NCBI RefSeq assembly: GCF_007004725.1
Contig: NZ_ML660166.1
Location: forward strand, 248,001-312,000
Origin: Aliikangiella coralliicola
GTDB lineage: Bacteria; Pseudomonadota; Gammaproteobacteria; Enterobacterales; Kangiellaceae
Length of the DNA stretch: 64,000 nucleotides
Direction of reading: 5' to 3'
Shown here: piece by piece, positions 39,630 through 48,786 of the stretch
Layout: each line of letters starts with the position of its first letter
Numbering within the stretch: position 1 is the stretch's first letter
Translations under genes and position numbers: made by a program
The notes under the pieces: model-generated
The model's database searches: none
What the model was told of the DNA's origin: nothing
What the model saw: the letters and a program-made list of their open reading frames with translations, nothing else

Positions 39630-40183
39630 TAGCGACTAAAGATATCATTGTTGAAATTGCTGATCAGTTGTTTTACCAGCAAGGCTATCAACATACATCA
39701 TTTGCAGATATATCAAATGAGGTCGGTATATCACGCGGTAACTTCTACCATCACTTTAAAAGCAAAGACGACATACTTGATGCTGTTATTCAAAGACGTT
39801 TAGCGAATACTGAAAAAATGCTGAACGATTGGCAGGAAGACGAACAGACATCCCTTGAACAAATAAGGTGTTTTATCAATATTCTGATTATGAATCGCGC
39901 AAAGATAAAACTCTATGGTTGTCCGGTAGGTACATTAACAACTGAATTAGCCAAGCTGGATCATCCGTCACTTATTGACGCTAATAAAGTTTTTTCTCTT
40001 TTTGCTGATTGGCTAGAAAAGCGTTTTTTAGATTTGGGACAAAAGGAAAATGCAAAAGAATTAGCTTTACATTTATTGGCTCGTAGTCAAGGTATAGCAA
40101 CTATTGCCAGTGCATTTCAGGATGAGACGGTTCTTTACAGAGAAGTCGAAACATTAAATGAATGGCTTACGACTTATAGTTAA
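39620..40183 (+). CDS. TetR-family repressor
   Basis: 187-residue regulator. The helix-turn-helix is TSFADISNEVGISRGNFYHHFKSKDDIL split as usual at about residues 26-52, with an all-helical ligand domain after it. The GNFYHHFKSKD block is typical of the group that binds TAGGACGG-like palindromes, consistent with the two operators in its own promoter. It leads a compact operon: yciI-like gene 23 bp downstream and tag a further 17 bp on. The ligand is unknown. An electrophile or alkylating signal would fit the presence of tag. Confidence 0.85.
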   Translation: MSKLATKDIIVEIADQLFYQQGYQHTSFADISNEVGISRGNFYHHFKSKDDILDAVIQRRLANTEKMLNDWQEDEQTSLEQIRCFINILIMNRAKIKLYGCPVGTLTTELAKLDHPSLIDANKVFSLFADWLEKRFLDLGQKENAKELALHLLARSQGIATIASAFQDETVLYREVETLNEWLTTYS

Positions 40184-40206
40184 CCAGAAAAGATGAGGTA
40201 ATCAAC

Positions 40207-40497
40207 TTGTTTATCGTATTTTTAAGATTTTCTGCTAATAAAGCAAAAGCTCCTGACTTTATTCAAGGACATAAAGCTTGGATACAACAAGGTATAAAGG
40301 AAGGTCTATTCCTGATTGTGGGTAGCCTTCAACCTGATCAGGGGGGCTGCATCATTGCGAATAATATTGAAAAAGAAGCTCTGGAATCCCGCATTAGTGA
40401 AGATCCTTTTGTGACTGAAAACATTGTTAAGGCAGAAGTTTTTGAAGTGACCCCATCTATGACCATAGAAAATCTTCAATTTTTGATGGCTGCATAA
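40207..40497 (+). CDS. YciI-family protein
   Basis: 96-residue ferredoxin-like-fold protein of the YciI/YCII family (FIVFLRFSANKAKAPDFIQGHKAWIQQG...PDQGGCIIA...DPFVTENIVKAEVFEV). It has the conserved His in GHKAW and the Asp in EDPF that suggest a small hydrolase or dehydrochlorinase-like active site. The start is a TTG preceded by GAGG, because no ATG precedes the conserved first strand. Second gene of the tetR operon. Its biochemical role in this setting is not known. Confidence 0.8.
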   Translation: MFIVFLRFSANKAKAPDFIQGHKAWIQQGIKEGLFLIVGSLQPDQGGCIIANNIEKEALESRISEDPFVTENIVKAEVFEVTPSMTIENLQFLMAA

Positions 40498-40514
40498 ATA
40501 AAGGAATAAAAAAA

Positions 40515-41120
40515 ATGGAAAAAACGAAAAAAGGCGCTGATGGTAAGCTTCGCTGCCAATGGTGCGCAGTTAGCGATGATTATATTGCTTATCATGATAA
40601 TGAATGGGGATACCCTGTTAGCAATGATCAACGATTGTTTGAGAAAATCTGCCTGGAAGGATTTCAGTCTGGCCTAAGTTGGCGCACAATTTTGACTAAA
40701 CGAGAGAACTTCCGAAAGGCATTTAAACAGTTCGATTTTAACAAAGTCGCCAAGTTTACCGATAAAGATATAGAGAAATTGCTTCAGAACGAAGGCATTA
40801 TTCGTCACCGGGGAAAAATTGAAGCCACGATAAATAATGCAAAGCAAGCGAAGAAAATGGTAGAGAAAGAAGGCTCACTCGCAGCATTTTTCTGGCGTTA
40901 TGAACCAGAAAGTATAACAAATAAGCCTCAGTCCATTTCAACCAGTGATGAATCTATCGCCATGTCTAAAGAGCTTAAAAAACGAGGGTGGAAATTTGTT
41001 GGCCCAACAACAGCGTATGCGTTTATGCAAGCAATGGGTTTGGTAAATGATCATTCTGAAGATTGTAGCTTTCGCGCTAAAGCAGCCAAAGCTCGCAATC
41101 AATTTAAAAAACCTGTTTAA
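40515..41120 (+). CDS. tag: DNA-3-methyladenine glycosylase I (Tag)
   Basis: 201-residue base-excision enzyme removing 3-methyladenine from alkylated DNA. It has the structural zinc ligands C14, H27, H180 and C184 and the family blocks YIAYHDNEWGYP and EGFQSGLSWRTILTKRENFR. The C-terminal block is KFVGPTTAYAFMQAMGLVNDH. Length is close to E. coli Tag. Last gene of the tetR-yciI-tag operon. Control by a dedicated TetR is unusual, since tag is constitutive in E. coli. Confidence 0.93.
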   Translation: MEKTKKGADGKLRCQWCAVSDDYIAYHDNEWGYPVSNDQRLFEKICLEGFQSGLSWRTILTKRENFRKAFKQFDFNKVAKFTDKDIEKLLQNEGIIRHRGKIEATINNAKQAKKMVEKEGSLAAFFWRYEPESITNKPQSISTSDESIAMSKELKKRGWKFVGPTTAYAFMQAMGLVNDHSEDCSFRAKAAKARNQFKKPV

Positions 41121-41173
41121 AAGCTGACATAGCTGAATTTAGTTTATTTGACCGGATAGTCAACAGCTTTACG

Positions 41174-41267
41174 TGTAGTAGTTCAAACTTAATTGGAGTC
41201 ATTAATATCATTACTCAAGCCAAGTCTGAACTACTACATCAGAGCTACTACACCTGAACTATTACAA
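41174..41267. repeat. Inverted and tandem repeats after tag
   Basis: A perfect 12-bp inverted repeat TGTAGTAGTTCA (41174-41185)/TGAACTACTACA (41227-41238) with a 41-nt spacer. The right arm is the first of three 14-bp tandem units (41226-41267) of type CTGAACTACTACAT. It could form a long-loop hairpin ending the tag transcript. Its origin is unclear. Confidence 0.65.
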
Positions 41268-41367
41268 CTAATTCAACTTAGTATTCTTACATATTTATCG
41301 GATCGCAAACTCATAGAAAAATATAAGCTTAACTATTTTAGTTGCGAGTTATTTATTTCATATTGAA

Positions 41368-42378
41368 CTACAGCTCACATTCTCTTTCAGACGTTCGCCA
41401 AATGACAGGCTCCCAATATAATTCTTTAAACACCCTACTTCGCTTCGCACGAATAAACTTTGCGCCAAGGTAATAGGTCATGTTTGGCTTTACATCGATC
41501 TCAATTGGTTTCGCTTTTTGCATTCCGCGGGTGCGTCTCAAAAAAGGATCGGTAATCAATTCGTGAAGTTTTATGATATGTTTGCCCGGCGAAAGCCTGA
41601 AGCTATGACGCGTCCTAATCACACCTCGGTCGTCAATGGTATTGATAAAGGCAGGATAAATATCTTTCGTCTCAGGTGGTCGAAAGAATACAGAAACTTC
41701 TCCACAAGCATTTTCATCAAGCATACTTTTATCATCTGCATTCTGACTATTGTTCTCACTGTCATCACCGGCTTCACTCAACAAAGCCGTCTTAAAAACA
41801 GGTTGCGATCCAATTTCTAATTTAATACCAGGTATATAATCGCCAGCCATTTCTACGACAGCCTGTTTAATATTGCCATTACGATTAAAAGCTAATCTTA
41901 ATTCTTGTCCAGGTGTGAGTTGTTGTAACTGTTCTAACGCAGCATTACTGGAAGTTGCCTCAACTTCAATGTCGTTGATGGCAACAATTTTGTCACCGCG
42001 ATTAATATTGATTTTTTCCGCCAGGCTTCCGGGCGCGACAGAAAGTACGGAATAACCTTGCTCCACATTTTCTACATCCAGAACCATTCCCAGACTAGCT
42101 TGTTGTTGTGCCGGTAGCTCAATGGCAAAGTAAAAGTCATCGATATTTCTACCTGCTTTACGTTCATTTTCGGTAATCGCCAACACGGTTCCTTTTATCT
42201 GCCCTTCCAGTTGATTAAGCAATAGCTGGGATTCCGGGGTAAATTCAGAAGCTTTCTCCAATAAAACTTCCGGCGAAGTTCTGCGCTCATCAGGCGCGGC
42301 GAGTACCAAACTTCCTGAAACCCAAACAAACCATAATAAAATAATACTCATCAGTTTCATCAGTCTATTCTCCATCAT
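41368..42378 (-). CDS. Exported PDZ-domain protein of the ECF operon
   Basis: 336 residues. Signal peptide (LWFVWVSGSLVLAA), then a PDZ domain at about residues 80-175 (VLSVAPGSLAEKININRGDKIVAINDIEV). A C-terminal beta-rich region follows (about 235-336; LSPGKHIIKLHELI and KPNMTYYLGAKF), like domains found in envelope lipid- or protein-binding proteins. No protease catalytic domain is seen. The start ATG overlaps the anti-sigma stop (TAATG), so it is the third gene of the sigma/anti-sigma operon. It may deliver or sense the envelope signal; that role is an inference. Confidence 0.75.
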   Translation of the reverse strand: MMENRLMKLMSIILLWFVWVSGSLVLAAPDERRTSPEVLLEKASEFTPESQLLLNQLEGQIKGTVLAITENERKAGRNIDDFYFAIELPAQQQASLGMVLDVENVEQGYSVLSVAPGSLAEKININRGDKIVAINDIEVEATSSNAALEQLQQLTPGQELRLAFNRNGNIKQAVVEMAGDYIPGIKLEIGSQPVFKTALLSEAGDDSENNSQNADDKSMLDENACGEVSVFFRPPETKDIYPAFINTIDDRGVIRTRHSFRLSPGKHIIKLHELITDPFLRRTRGMQKAKPIEIDVKPNMTYYLGAKFIRAKRSRVFKELYWEPVIWRTSERECEL

Positions 42379-42974
42379 TAAATTTTAACTATTTCCGGAC
42401 GCTTTGCGGACTCAAGTAATTGTTCAATCAATCGTTGGCGTTGCTGCCACAATTGAACCTTTTCGTCGCTTCCAAGCCGCTGGATGTAGGCTTGTTGTAA
42501 CGCTTTATCAACAACGCTGAGCTCAACCTGTAAACGTTTGAAATTTGCTTCATCTAGATGATTCAGCATCAATTGACGATTGAGTTGTTGTTGCAGCAGA
42601 TCATTCTGCTCGATCAAACTTTTTAGTTTCTGTGAATGCGCTAGTTGATTCTCAGACATGCTCTGGTCTAACTGACCGGCCTTTTCTGACGGCCAGAGAA
42701 AAAACAACACCAAACTCAGCGATGCCACCAATGCAAAGCTACTGAATCGCCAAAAAGAAACCTGTTTTCTGGCTTGCTGTTGCTCCACTTGAAATTGATA
42801 AGCCTGACTGACGCGAAGCCAACCATTCTCCGGTGCAGGCACCTCCGGCAATGCCCTCAATCTCTGCCGTAAGTTTTCGAGGTTCGCTATTTTCTGCTGA
42901 CATTGATGGCAATCCGCTATGTGTGATCGAGCATTGCTATCAAGTTCTATTAGTTGTTCATCACTTAAGTGCAT
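42378..42974 (-). CDS. Zinc-finger anti-sigma factor
   Basis: 198-residue membrane protein. The N-terminal ZAS motif H18-x3-C22-x2-C25 (SHIADCHQC) is the signature of zinc-containing anti-sigma factors. A single transmembrane helix lies near residues 75-93 (FALVASLSLVLFFLW), and the roughly 100-residue periplasmic part is helical, probably coiled coil. It overlaps the sigma gene by 14 bp, so the two are translationally coupled. It should hold the sigma factor inactive at the inner membrane until a signal releases it. Confidence 0.85.
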   Translation of the reverse strand: MHLSDEQLIELDSNARSHIADCHQCQQKIANLENLRQRLRALPEVPAPENGWLRVSQAYQFQVEQQQARKQVSFWRFSSFALVASLSLVLFFLWPSEKAGQLDQSMSENQLAHSQKLKSLIEQNDLLQQQLNRQLMLNHLDEANFKRLQVELSVVDKALQQAYIQRLGSDEKVQLWQQRQRLIEQLLESAKRPEIVKI

Positions 42975-43536
42975 TCTGACGCTCCTGTTGTTTCTCCGCC
43001 AGTTGCTTCAACGCAGCATAAGCTCGAAATAAAGTAATTTTGGAAAAACTTTCAGACTTACCAAATAAGTTTGCAATTTCTCTGTGGCTGTAGCCTTCAA
43101 CTTCGTGCAACAATAAAACAGCCCTTGCAGTAGTTGATAAACGAGACAAAAAGCTGTCAAGATCTCTACAGACATCTAACCAGCTTTGATTAAACAAATC
43201 CTTCGACTCACTTTTCAGTAATTCGTCTTCACCCACCAGATGAATTCGGTTGTTACTTCTTATTCGGTTAATGGTTTCGTGAATAACGATCTGTTTGAGC
43301 CAGGAGGCGAATCTTCCATCACCTCGAAAACTTTCAATTCGACGCATAACTTTGACAAAACTTTCTTGCATCACATCTTGCGCCATTGTGGTTTGATCGC
43401 AAATTCTTAGCGCCACTGAATAACAGGCATTAGCATAGGTACGATATATTTGCTCAAAGGCTTTCATATCTCCTCGTTTCGCTTGCTCGACGACTTCTTC
43501 TGGCAACTCTTGTTGAAACCCAATTTTCGTCGTCAT
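42961..43536 (-). CDS. ECF-type RNA polymerase sigma factor
   Basis: 191-residue sigma-70 family protein with only regions 2 and 4. Region 2 is at about residues 22-92 (DMKAFEQIYRTYANACYSVALRI, then FRGDGRFASWLKQIVIHETIN). Region 4 is at about 125-178 (LSTTARAVLLLHEVEGYSHREIANLF). It is RpoE-like in layout, encoded with a membrane anti-sigma factor and an exported PDZ protein. It probably drives an envelope-stress or surface regulon, and autoregulation is likely. I could not identify its promoter sequence. Confidence 0.9.
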   Translation of the reverse strand: MTTKIGFQQELPEEVVEQAKRGDMKAFEQIYRTYANACYSVALRICDQTTMAQDVMQESFVKVMRRIESFRGDGRFASWLKQIVIHETINRIRSNNRIHLVGEDELLKSESKDLFNQSWLDVCRDLDSFLSRLSTTARAVLLLHEVEGYSHREIANLFGKSESFSKITLFRAYAALKQLAEKQQERQNALK

Positions 43537-43913
43537 CTATTTGATCACCATTTCGCAATGCTTTTTGTTAAGAACATTCAGTTACTATTGACTCAGGAAA
43601 ACTATCACGGAATCAAAACACTTACTATTTAAGACAAACTAAAAATAAAAACCGTTACATTAAAATTAGCATTCAACCTCATATCTCACAACGCAAACGG
43701 TTCATTTGTTTGACGGCCCCCAAGCGCATTCACCCTCGCAATATTGTTATTTGTAAATCCACCAGTACCTCATTGAGCGCTATGTCACAAAAATTTCATT
43801 TTTATGTCAGCGTCTTTTAAATAATTGGTCACCGAGATGTAACAAAAATTAGTCAAAGTTCCCGCGTTATCGTGAGCGCAATGGGCGCTCATCAAGTCAG
43901 CTTGGAGAGGTCT
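43537..43913. other. Divergent region between the ECF sigma and nuclease genes
   Basis: About 375 bp, AT-rich toward the sigma gene, with no supported gene. A strong ribosome site (GGAGAGG, 43903-43909) marks the nuclease start. Promoters for both divergent units must be here. Confidence 0.45.
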
Positions 43914-46412
43914 ATGAAACAAAAAATTTTAGCAACGACATTATTATCTATAATGGGGACATCATTAGTTAACGCAGCGCCGTCGGGGCTGTTTATTTCA
44001 GAGTATATCGAGGGTTCGAGTAACAATAAAGCGCTCGAAATCGCTAACACTAGTGAAAGTAATATCGACTTATCAGAATACCAGTTGAAGATGTACTTCA
44101 ATGGGAATTCTAGTGCAGGATTAACCATTAACCTTGAAGGAAATGTTCAGCCGGGTCAGGTTCACGTGATTGCCCATGCTCGTGCAAACGACGAAATCTT
44201 AAACGTAGCAAATCAAACGCAAGGTTCTGGCTGGTTTAACGGTGACGATGCCATCGTGCTTTTAAAAAATAATACTATCGTTGATAGTATCGGTCAGATA
44301 GGTTTCGATCCCGGTAGTGAGTGGGGCCAGGATTTGCAAAGTACCAAAGATAATACATTACGTAGAAATCTGAATATTGAGAACGGAGACACCGATCCCA
44401 ACAACGCTTTTTTTCCAGCTGACGAGTGGTCTGGTTATGCCAAAGACAGCTTCGATGACCTTGGAAAAATTGATTCTGTAGAGCCCCCCGTAGAATTTTC
44501 CTGCAATGAGCCTGCGGAGTTTATTCACAATATTCAGGGAACTGGCACAAGCACTCCGATGCAAGGTCAAGCGATAGAAGTTGAAGCGATCGTTGTCGGT
44601 GACTTTCAACAAAGCGATCAGCTTCGCGGGTTCTTTTTACAAGAGGAAGATAGCGATCAAGATAACAATGCACAAACTTCTGAAGGTATATTTGTTTACG
44701 ATAATGGATTTGGCACTGATGTTAAACTCGGCGATAAAGTGAGAGTCGCAGGCTACGCCAGCGAATATGGCGGTACCACACAAATCAGCAGTGTCAGCCA
44801 ACTCGCTATTTGTGCAAACAATCAAGATGTCACTCCTGCGATTGTCCACTTACCTTTTACTTCTGCTGAACAAGCTGAACAGTTTGAAGGTATGAGCATC
44901 ATCATTGAGCAAACTTTAACGGTATCAGAAAACTATAACCTGGCACGCTACGGCGAATTAGTGTTATCCAACGGGCGCCTGTTTAACCCGACCAACATTG
45001 TTTCTCCCGGTGATGAAGCCAACTCAATGCAGGCAAAAAATGACCTGAATCGGATTATTCTGGATGACGGTAGTACACGCCAAAATCCCGCCGAAATTGG
45101 TTTTCCGCAGCCAGGGCTTTCCGCCTACAACACTGTCAGAGGTGGTGATACTCTGTCTTTGCTCCATGGCGTCATGCATCAGGCTTTCGGTAGCTATCGC
45201 GTTCAGCCAACGGCCGAGCCAGATTTCCACTCAAACAACATGAGAACTTATCGACCTGAAATAGAAGATTCGCCTTTGTATATCGCTAGCTTCAATGTTC
45301 TCAACTACTTCAATGGTGACGGACTTGGCGGAGAATTTCCAACAGCTCGTGGTGCTGATACTCCTGCGGAATTTGAACGTCAGAGAAATAAGATAATTAA
45401 TGCAATAGCAGCAATGGATGCCGATATTATAGGCCTGATGGAAATTGAAAATGATGGATACGACGGCAACAGCGCGATTGCAGATTTAGTGAATGGACTA
45501 AACAATGCAACAGGTAAAAACTACACCTTTGTACAACCTGGCGATGAGTTACCTGGTTCTGATCAAATTGCGGTCGGTATTATCTATAACCAGGACAAAA
45601 TAGATACAGCTGGTACTGCAGCAACTTTGTCAACCGGTGCTTTCTCAGATAAAAATAGACAACCGTTAGTGCAAAGCTTTCGTGAAATTGAAAGTAATGG
45701 CGAATTCACTGTTGTTGTGAATCACTTTAAATCAAAAGGTAGTTGCCCATCAGATACCACCGATATCAACGCTGCGCAAGGCGATGGACAAGGCTGCTGG
45801 AACTCAATTCGAACAGAAGCATCGCAAGAATTGGCTAGCTGGCTTGATACCAATCCAACCGGCCTGAAAGATAAAGATATTTTAATCATTGGAGACCTCA
45901 ACGCCTATGCAATGGAAGATCCGGTTACAACACTTGAAGCAATGGGCTATGAAAATCTACTGAAAAAATATAGCGGAGAACTCAATTATTCTTATGTTTT
46001 CTATGGGCAAGCCGGCACGTTAGATCATGCATTATCAAACAGCCAACTTGCTTCGCAAATTATCGATACGACCGAATGGCATATTAATACCGATGAGCCC
46101 CGCGCACTTGATTACAACTTGGAGTACAAGACATCAGAACAACAACTATCACTTTATAGTGAAGAACCTTTTCGTGCTTCAGATCACGACCCTATTGTGA
46201 TTGGTCTGAATCTAAAGCCGAAGACAGATATCAATAATGATGGCAGACTTAACTTTCGTGATATCTTTGCCGTCATTCGTCACATGCGCCAAGCTGCAAC
46301 CGGTAAAAATCGGCGTTATGATCTGAACCAGGATCATCGAATTAACTTCAAGGACGTTAGAATTGTAATCAGAGCAATTTTCAAAGCCAGGGGACACCGC
46401 AGGCTTCATTAA
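43914..46412 (+). CDS. ExeM/NucH-type extracellular endonuclease
   Basis: 832 residues from the ATG after GGAGAGG, opening a signal peptide (MKQKILATTLLSIMGTSLVNA). Domains: a lamin-tail-like domain (LFISEYIEGSSNNKALEIAN), an OB-fold region, then an endonuclease/exonuclease/phosphatase domain. The catalytic blocks are ASFNVLNYFNGDG, GLMEIENDG, IIGDLNAYAMEDP and FRASDHDP. The C-terminus has two dockerin-like calcium loops (DINNDGRLNFRD and DLNQDHRINFKD). It degrades extracellular DNA, supplying phosphate and nucleosides or remodelling biofilm. Dockerin-like repeats outside cellulosomes are unusual but known in secreted marine enzymes. Confidence 0.9.
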   Translation: MKQKILATTLLSIMGTSLVNAAPSGLFISEYIEGSSNNKALEIANTSESNIDLSEYQLKMYFNGNSSAGLTINLEGNVQPGQVHVIAHARANDEILNVANQTQGSGWFNGDDAIVLLKNNTIVDSIGQIGFDPGSEWGQDLQSTKDNTLRRNLNIENGDTDPNNAFFPADEWSGYAKDSFDDLGKIDSVEPPVEFSCNEPAEFIHNIQGTGTSTPMQGQAIEVEAIVVGDFQQSDQLRGFFLQEEDSDQDNNAQTSEGIFVYDNGFGTDVKLGDKVRVAGYASEYGGTTQISSVSQLAICANNQDVTPAIVHLPFTSAEQAEQFEGMSIIIEQTLTVSENYNLARYGELVLSNGRLFNPTNIVSPGDEANSMQAKNDLNRIILDDGSTRQNPAEIGFPQPGLSAYNTVRGGDTLSLLHGVMHQAFGSYRVQPTAEPDFHSNNMRTYRPEIEDSPLYIASFNVLNYFNGDGLGGEFPTARGADTPAEFERQRNKIINAIAAMDADIIGLMEIENDGYDGNSAIADLVNGLNNATGKNYTFVQPGDELPGSDQIAVGIIYNQDKIDTAGTAATLSTGAFSDKNRQPLVQSFREIESNGEFTVVVNHFKSKGSCPSDTTDINAAQGDGQGCWNSIRTEASQELASWLDTNPTGLKDKDILIIGDLNAYAMEDPVTTLEAMGYENLLKKYSGELNYSYVFYGQAGTLDHALSNSQLASQIIDTTEWHINTDEPRALDYNLEYKTSEQQLSLYSEEPFRASDHDPIVIGLNLKPKTDINNDGRLNFRDIFAVIRHMRQAATGKNRRYDLNQDHRINFKDVRIVIRAIFKARGHRRLH

Positions 46413-46425
46413 TCATCAAATTAGC

Positions 46426-46462
46426 AAACGCGTTGAAAATAGCCCGGCTAATCAACGCGTTT
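46426..46462 (+). terminator. Hairpin after the nuclease gene
   Basis: Perfect 11-bp stem AAACGCGTTGA/TCAACGCGTTT with a 15-nt loop, 13 bp past the stop. No long T-run follows, so it is a probable but imperfect terminator. Confidence 0.55.
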
Positions 46463-46643
46463 AGCTATCCCCTCTTTTACTGGCAATATTCATAAAAATA
46501 ACTTCGATAAGACCCCGCTACCAAAGCCAAAAACACAAAAAGTCAGGTTTCTTTATTAACCAATATTAATCAGCATCAATCAGCGAAAAACGTCTCGACT
46601 TGACGAAATTCAATCTTACCTCCATGATTAATAATAAAGATGT

Positions 46644-48167
46644 ATGACTGTTCAGACGTTTATGCCGCCAAATCGCGCTAGCTTATCCAATTGTTTTATA
46701 ACTTTAACCAGGTTGCTGATACTCTGTCAGGCCCTTATTTCGCTCAGTATTTTTGCCCAGCCAGCCCAATTCCCAAACTTCACCGATAGCAAAGCGCCAG
46801 ACGGTGAGTCTACAAAGCATACTGTCGATTCCCTTCTTACTAGTGAAGAAAAAGCTTTCATAGCTCACTCGAAACCTCTGACGGTTTGCAGTGTGTCACT
46901 ATCAGCCGGTCCCGATTCAAGTTTGGATATTGTCAGACTTATTACTCGGCAAACAGGCTTAAACTTCAAACCAAGCACACCGCTTTCGTGGCCTGAAGGA
47001 TTAAAAAATCTGGCTAACAAAAAGTGTGATGTATTACCTTGGGCCACCGAAACAGAACCACGCAAGCAGACTATGAATTTTACTACGCCTTACGCAAGAA
47101 TCGTAAGGGTGGTTGTCACCAGACATGCACAACCTTTTATACCAGATATTATCCATCATATTGACAAAGTGTTCGTGGTGGAGTTTAACAACGCCGTCAT
47201 AGAGCAATTGAGAGAAAAATATCCGGGTATAAAATTAGTACACACAGCTCACACTTCTGACTCACTCGACATGGTCATTGATGGCAATGCTTTTGCGAGT
47301 ATTGCGAACCTCTATTCGGTTAGCCATTTATTTAATAACCGATCAATTAAAAGCCTGAAAATAGCCGGTAGTCTACCGTCCGCATTTGATGATATTGTCT
47401 CTCTCTCTACCAGAAAAGAAGACGCTATTCTGCATAGCATTTTACAAAAGTCTATCCAAACTATTGATCCCAGAGCCATTAATAACTTTCTTAGCCAGGG
47501 GGCGACGCTAAAATTTGAAACAGGGTTTGACTACCAATTACTTTGGCAAATTTCCGGCGCGGCGACTCTGGTCTTAGTTATATTTTTCTGGTGGAACCGA
47601 CGACTGTCTGCGTTGAATGAAAAATTAGCAAAAGCTCATTCAGAACTTGCGATTAAATCAATGGAGCTGGAGGCACTTTCGATTACCGATCCGTTGACTA
47701 AAATTTTTAATCGATTAAAAATGGATCAAGTCTTAATTACAGAGTTAAATCGAGCGGAACGCTACCGCCGACCACTCTCGATAATCATGATCGACCTGGA
47801 TCATTTTAAACGCATCAATGATAACTATGGACATATTATTGGTGACTTAGTACTTTTCAGAGCAGCCCAGGAGTTAAGGAACAACCTGCGACACAATGAC
47901 CTGTTAGGGCGCTGGGGTGGCGAAGAGTTTTTAGTCATTTGCCCTGAAGCAGATTCTAATGAAGCGACAACGGTTGCTGAAAAACTTAGAAATAGCTTGA
48001 AATCTACCCGCTTTGATCAAGTTAAACAGGTCACTGCCAGTTTTGGATTAACAACCTGGCAACCGGGTGACACTCAGCAACAAATTATTACCCGCGCAGA
48101 CAACGCCCTGTACGAAGCAAAGCGACTAGGTAGAGACAGAGTTGTTTTTCAAAAAACAAATGATTGA
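46644..48167 (+). CDS. Diguanylate cyclase with periplasmic solute-binding sensor
   Basis: 507-residue membrane enzyme. Signal/anchor near residues 20-40, a periplasmic SBP_bac_3-type domain (about 65-285), and a TM helix near 300-318 (SGAATLVLVIFFWW). A short coiled coil leads into the GGDEF domain. The active site is GGEEF (about residue 425) and the inhibitory I-site RHND sits exactly five residues before it, so product inhibition by c-di-GMP is expected. The sensor type usually binds amino acids or related small ligands. It lies between two secreted-enzyme genes, but nothing proves a link. Confidence 0.92.
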   Translation: MTVQTFMPPNRASLSNCFITLTRLLILCQALISLSIFAQPAQFPNFTDSKAPDGESTKHTVDSLLTSEEKAFIAHSKPLTVCSVSLSAGPDSSLDIVRLITRQTGLNFKPSTPLSWPEGLKNLANKKCDVLPWATETEPRKQTMNFTTPYARIVRVVVTRHAQPFIPDIIHHIDKVFVVEFNNAVIEQLREKYPGIKLVHTAHTSDSLDMVIDGNAFASIANLYSVSHLFNNRSIKSLKIAGSLPSAFDDIVSLSTRKEDAILHSILQKSIQTIDPRAINNFLSQGATLKFETGFDYQLLWQISGAATLVLVIFFWWNRRLSALNEKLAKAHSELAIKSMELEALSITDPLTKIFNRLKMDQVLITELNRAERYRRPLSIIMIDLDHFKRINDNYGHIIGDLVLFRAAQELRNNLRHNDLLGRWGGEEFLVICPEADSNEATTVAEKLRNSLKSTRFDQVKQVTASFGLTTWQPGDTQQQIITRADNALYEAKRLGRDRVVFQKTND

Positions 48168-48590
48168 AGCGGGCATTAACAAGAACACTCATCACTTTTT
48201 CAAGTGTAAATAAAAATATACAAATACGACTTTTTGTGAACATATGCACATTATTCAAGTCAGAACTTAATGATGACTTTCAAGTCACAAATACTTCATC
48301 AAATATTTCTATCAAAAAAGCTATTTCGTCAACTGACTCCCTTTCACATTTTTTACATTTCAAGTTACTCAGATAAACAAAGCAATTATTTCGCTCACAT
48401 TCGTCAACAAAAATGTATTTCTCTATACATTTGTAATTTACTAATGTTTTTAAAAATAATGACACCCTATATTAAATTATTTTCATAATTGTTAGTAATT
48501 TTAGTGACGCAACAAAAATCTCTAATTTAGATTTTATTTCATTTTAATGACAAAAATGATATCTATTTGCTTTAAACATGACTAATTCAC

Positions 48591-48619
48591 TTGCAAAATG
48601 ACAACGCTATCATTATCGT
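48591..48619 (+). promoter_or_regulatory. Candidate chitinase promoter
   Basis: -35 TTGCAA (48591-48596), 17-bp spacer, -10 TATCGT (48614-48619). The spacer coincides with the first operator, as expected for a repressor-blocked promoter. Confidence 0.4.
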
Positions 48620-48637
48620 AATGACAGCGCTGCCAAT
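48597..48637. promoter_or_regulatory. Tandem LacI-type (NagR-like) operators
   Basis: Two 18-bp palindromes with central CG: AATGACAACGCTATCATT (48597-48614) and AATGACAGCGCTGCCAAT (48620-48637), centres 23 bp apart. The shape AATGACA-N4-TGTCATT with central CG is that of LacI-family regulators. From memory it resembles the NagR sites that control chitin and N-acetylglucosamine genes in Shewanella and relatives. Position upstream of a chitinase supports this. Confidence 0.62.
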
Positions 48638-48786
48638 AATTAATTCATGCCGTATGGTCGCCAATAATAACAAACACTCCCAGAGTCCATCATCGTTAAG
48701 TTGTCGTTGTCAGTAGTCAATTGGGTTTTAGCCTTTTAGCGGGTTGGGATACCTGGGTATTTTACTAATAGCGAGGAGGAGGAATT

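Larger units (their letters stand above)
48168..48786. other. Long upstream region of the chitinase gene
   Basis: About 620 bp of AT-rich DNA with no credible gene (short frames here are low-complexity and have no ribosome sites). It includes the tandem operators at 48597-48637 and ends in a very strong ribosome site GAGGAGGAGG. Confidence 0.55.

Noticed and set aside
48164-48488. Short overlapping frames upstream of the chitinase
   Set aside because: Low-complexity AT-rich sequence, no ribosome sites, no folded-looking composition.
48640-48786. Possible riboswitch in the chitinase leader
   Set aside because: No known aptamer core recognised. The tandem operators give a simpler explanation for regulation.
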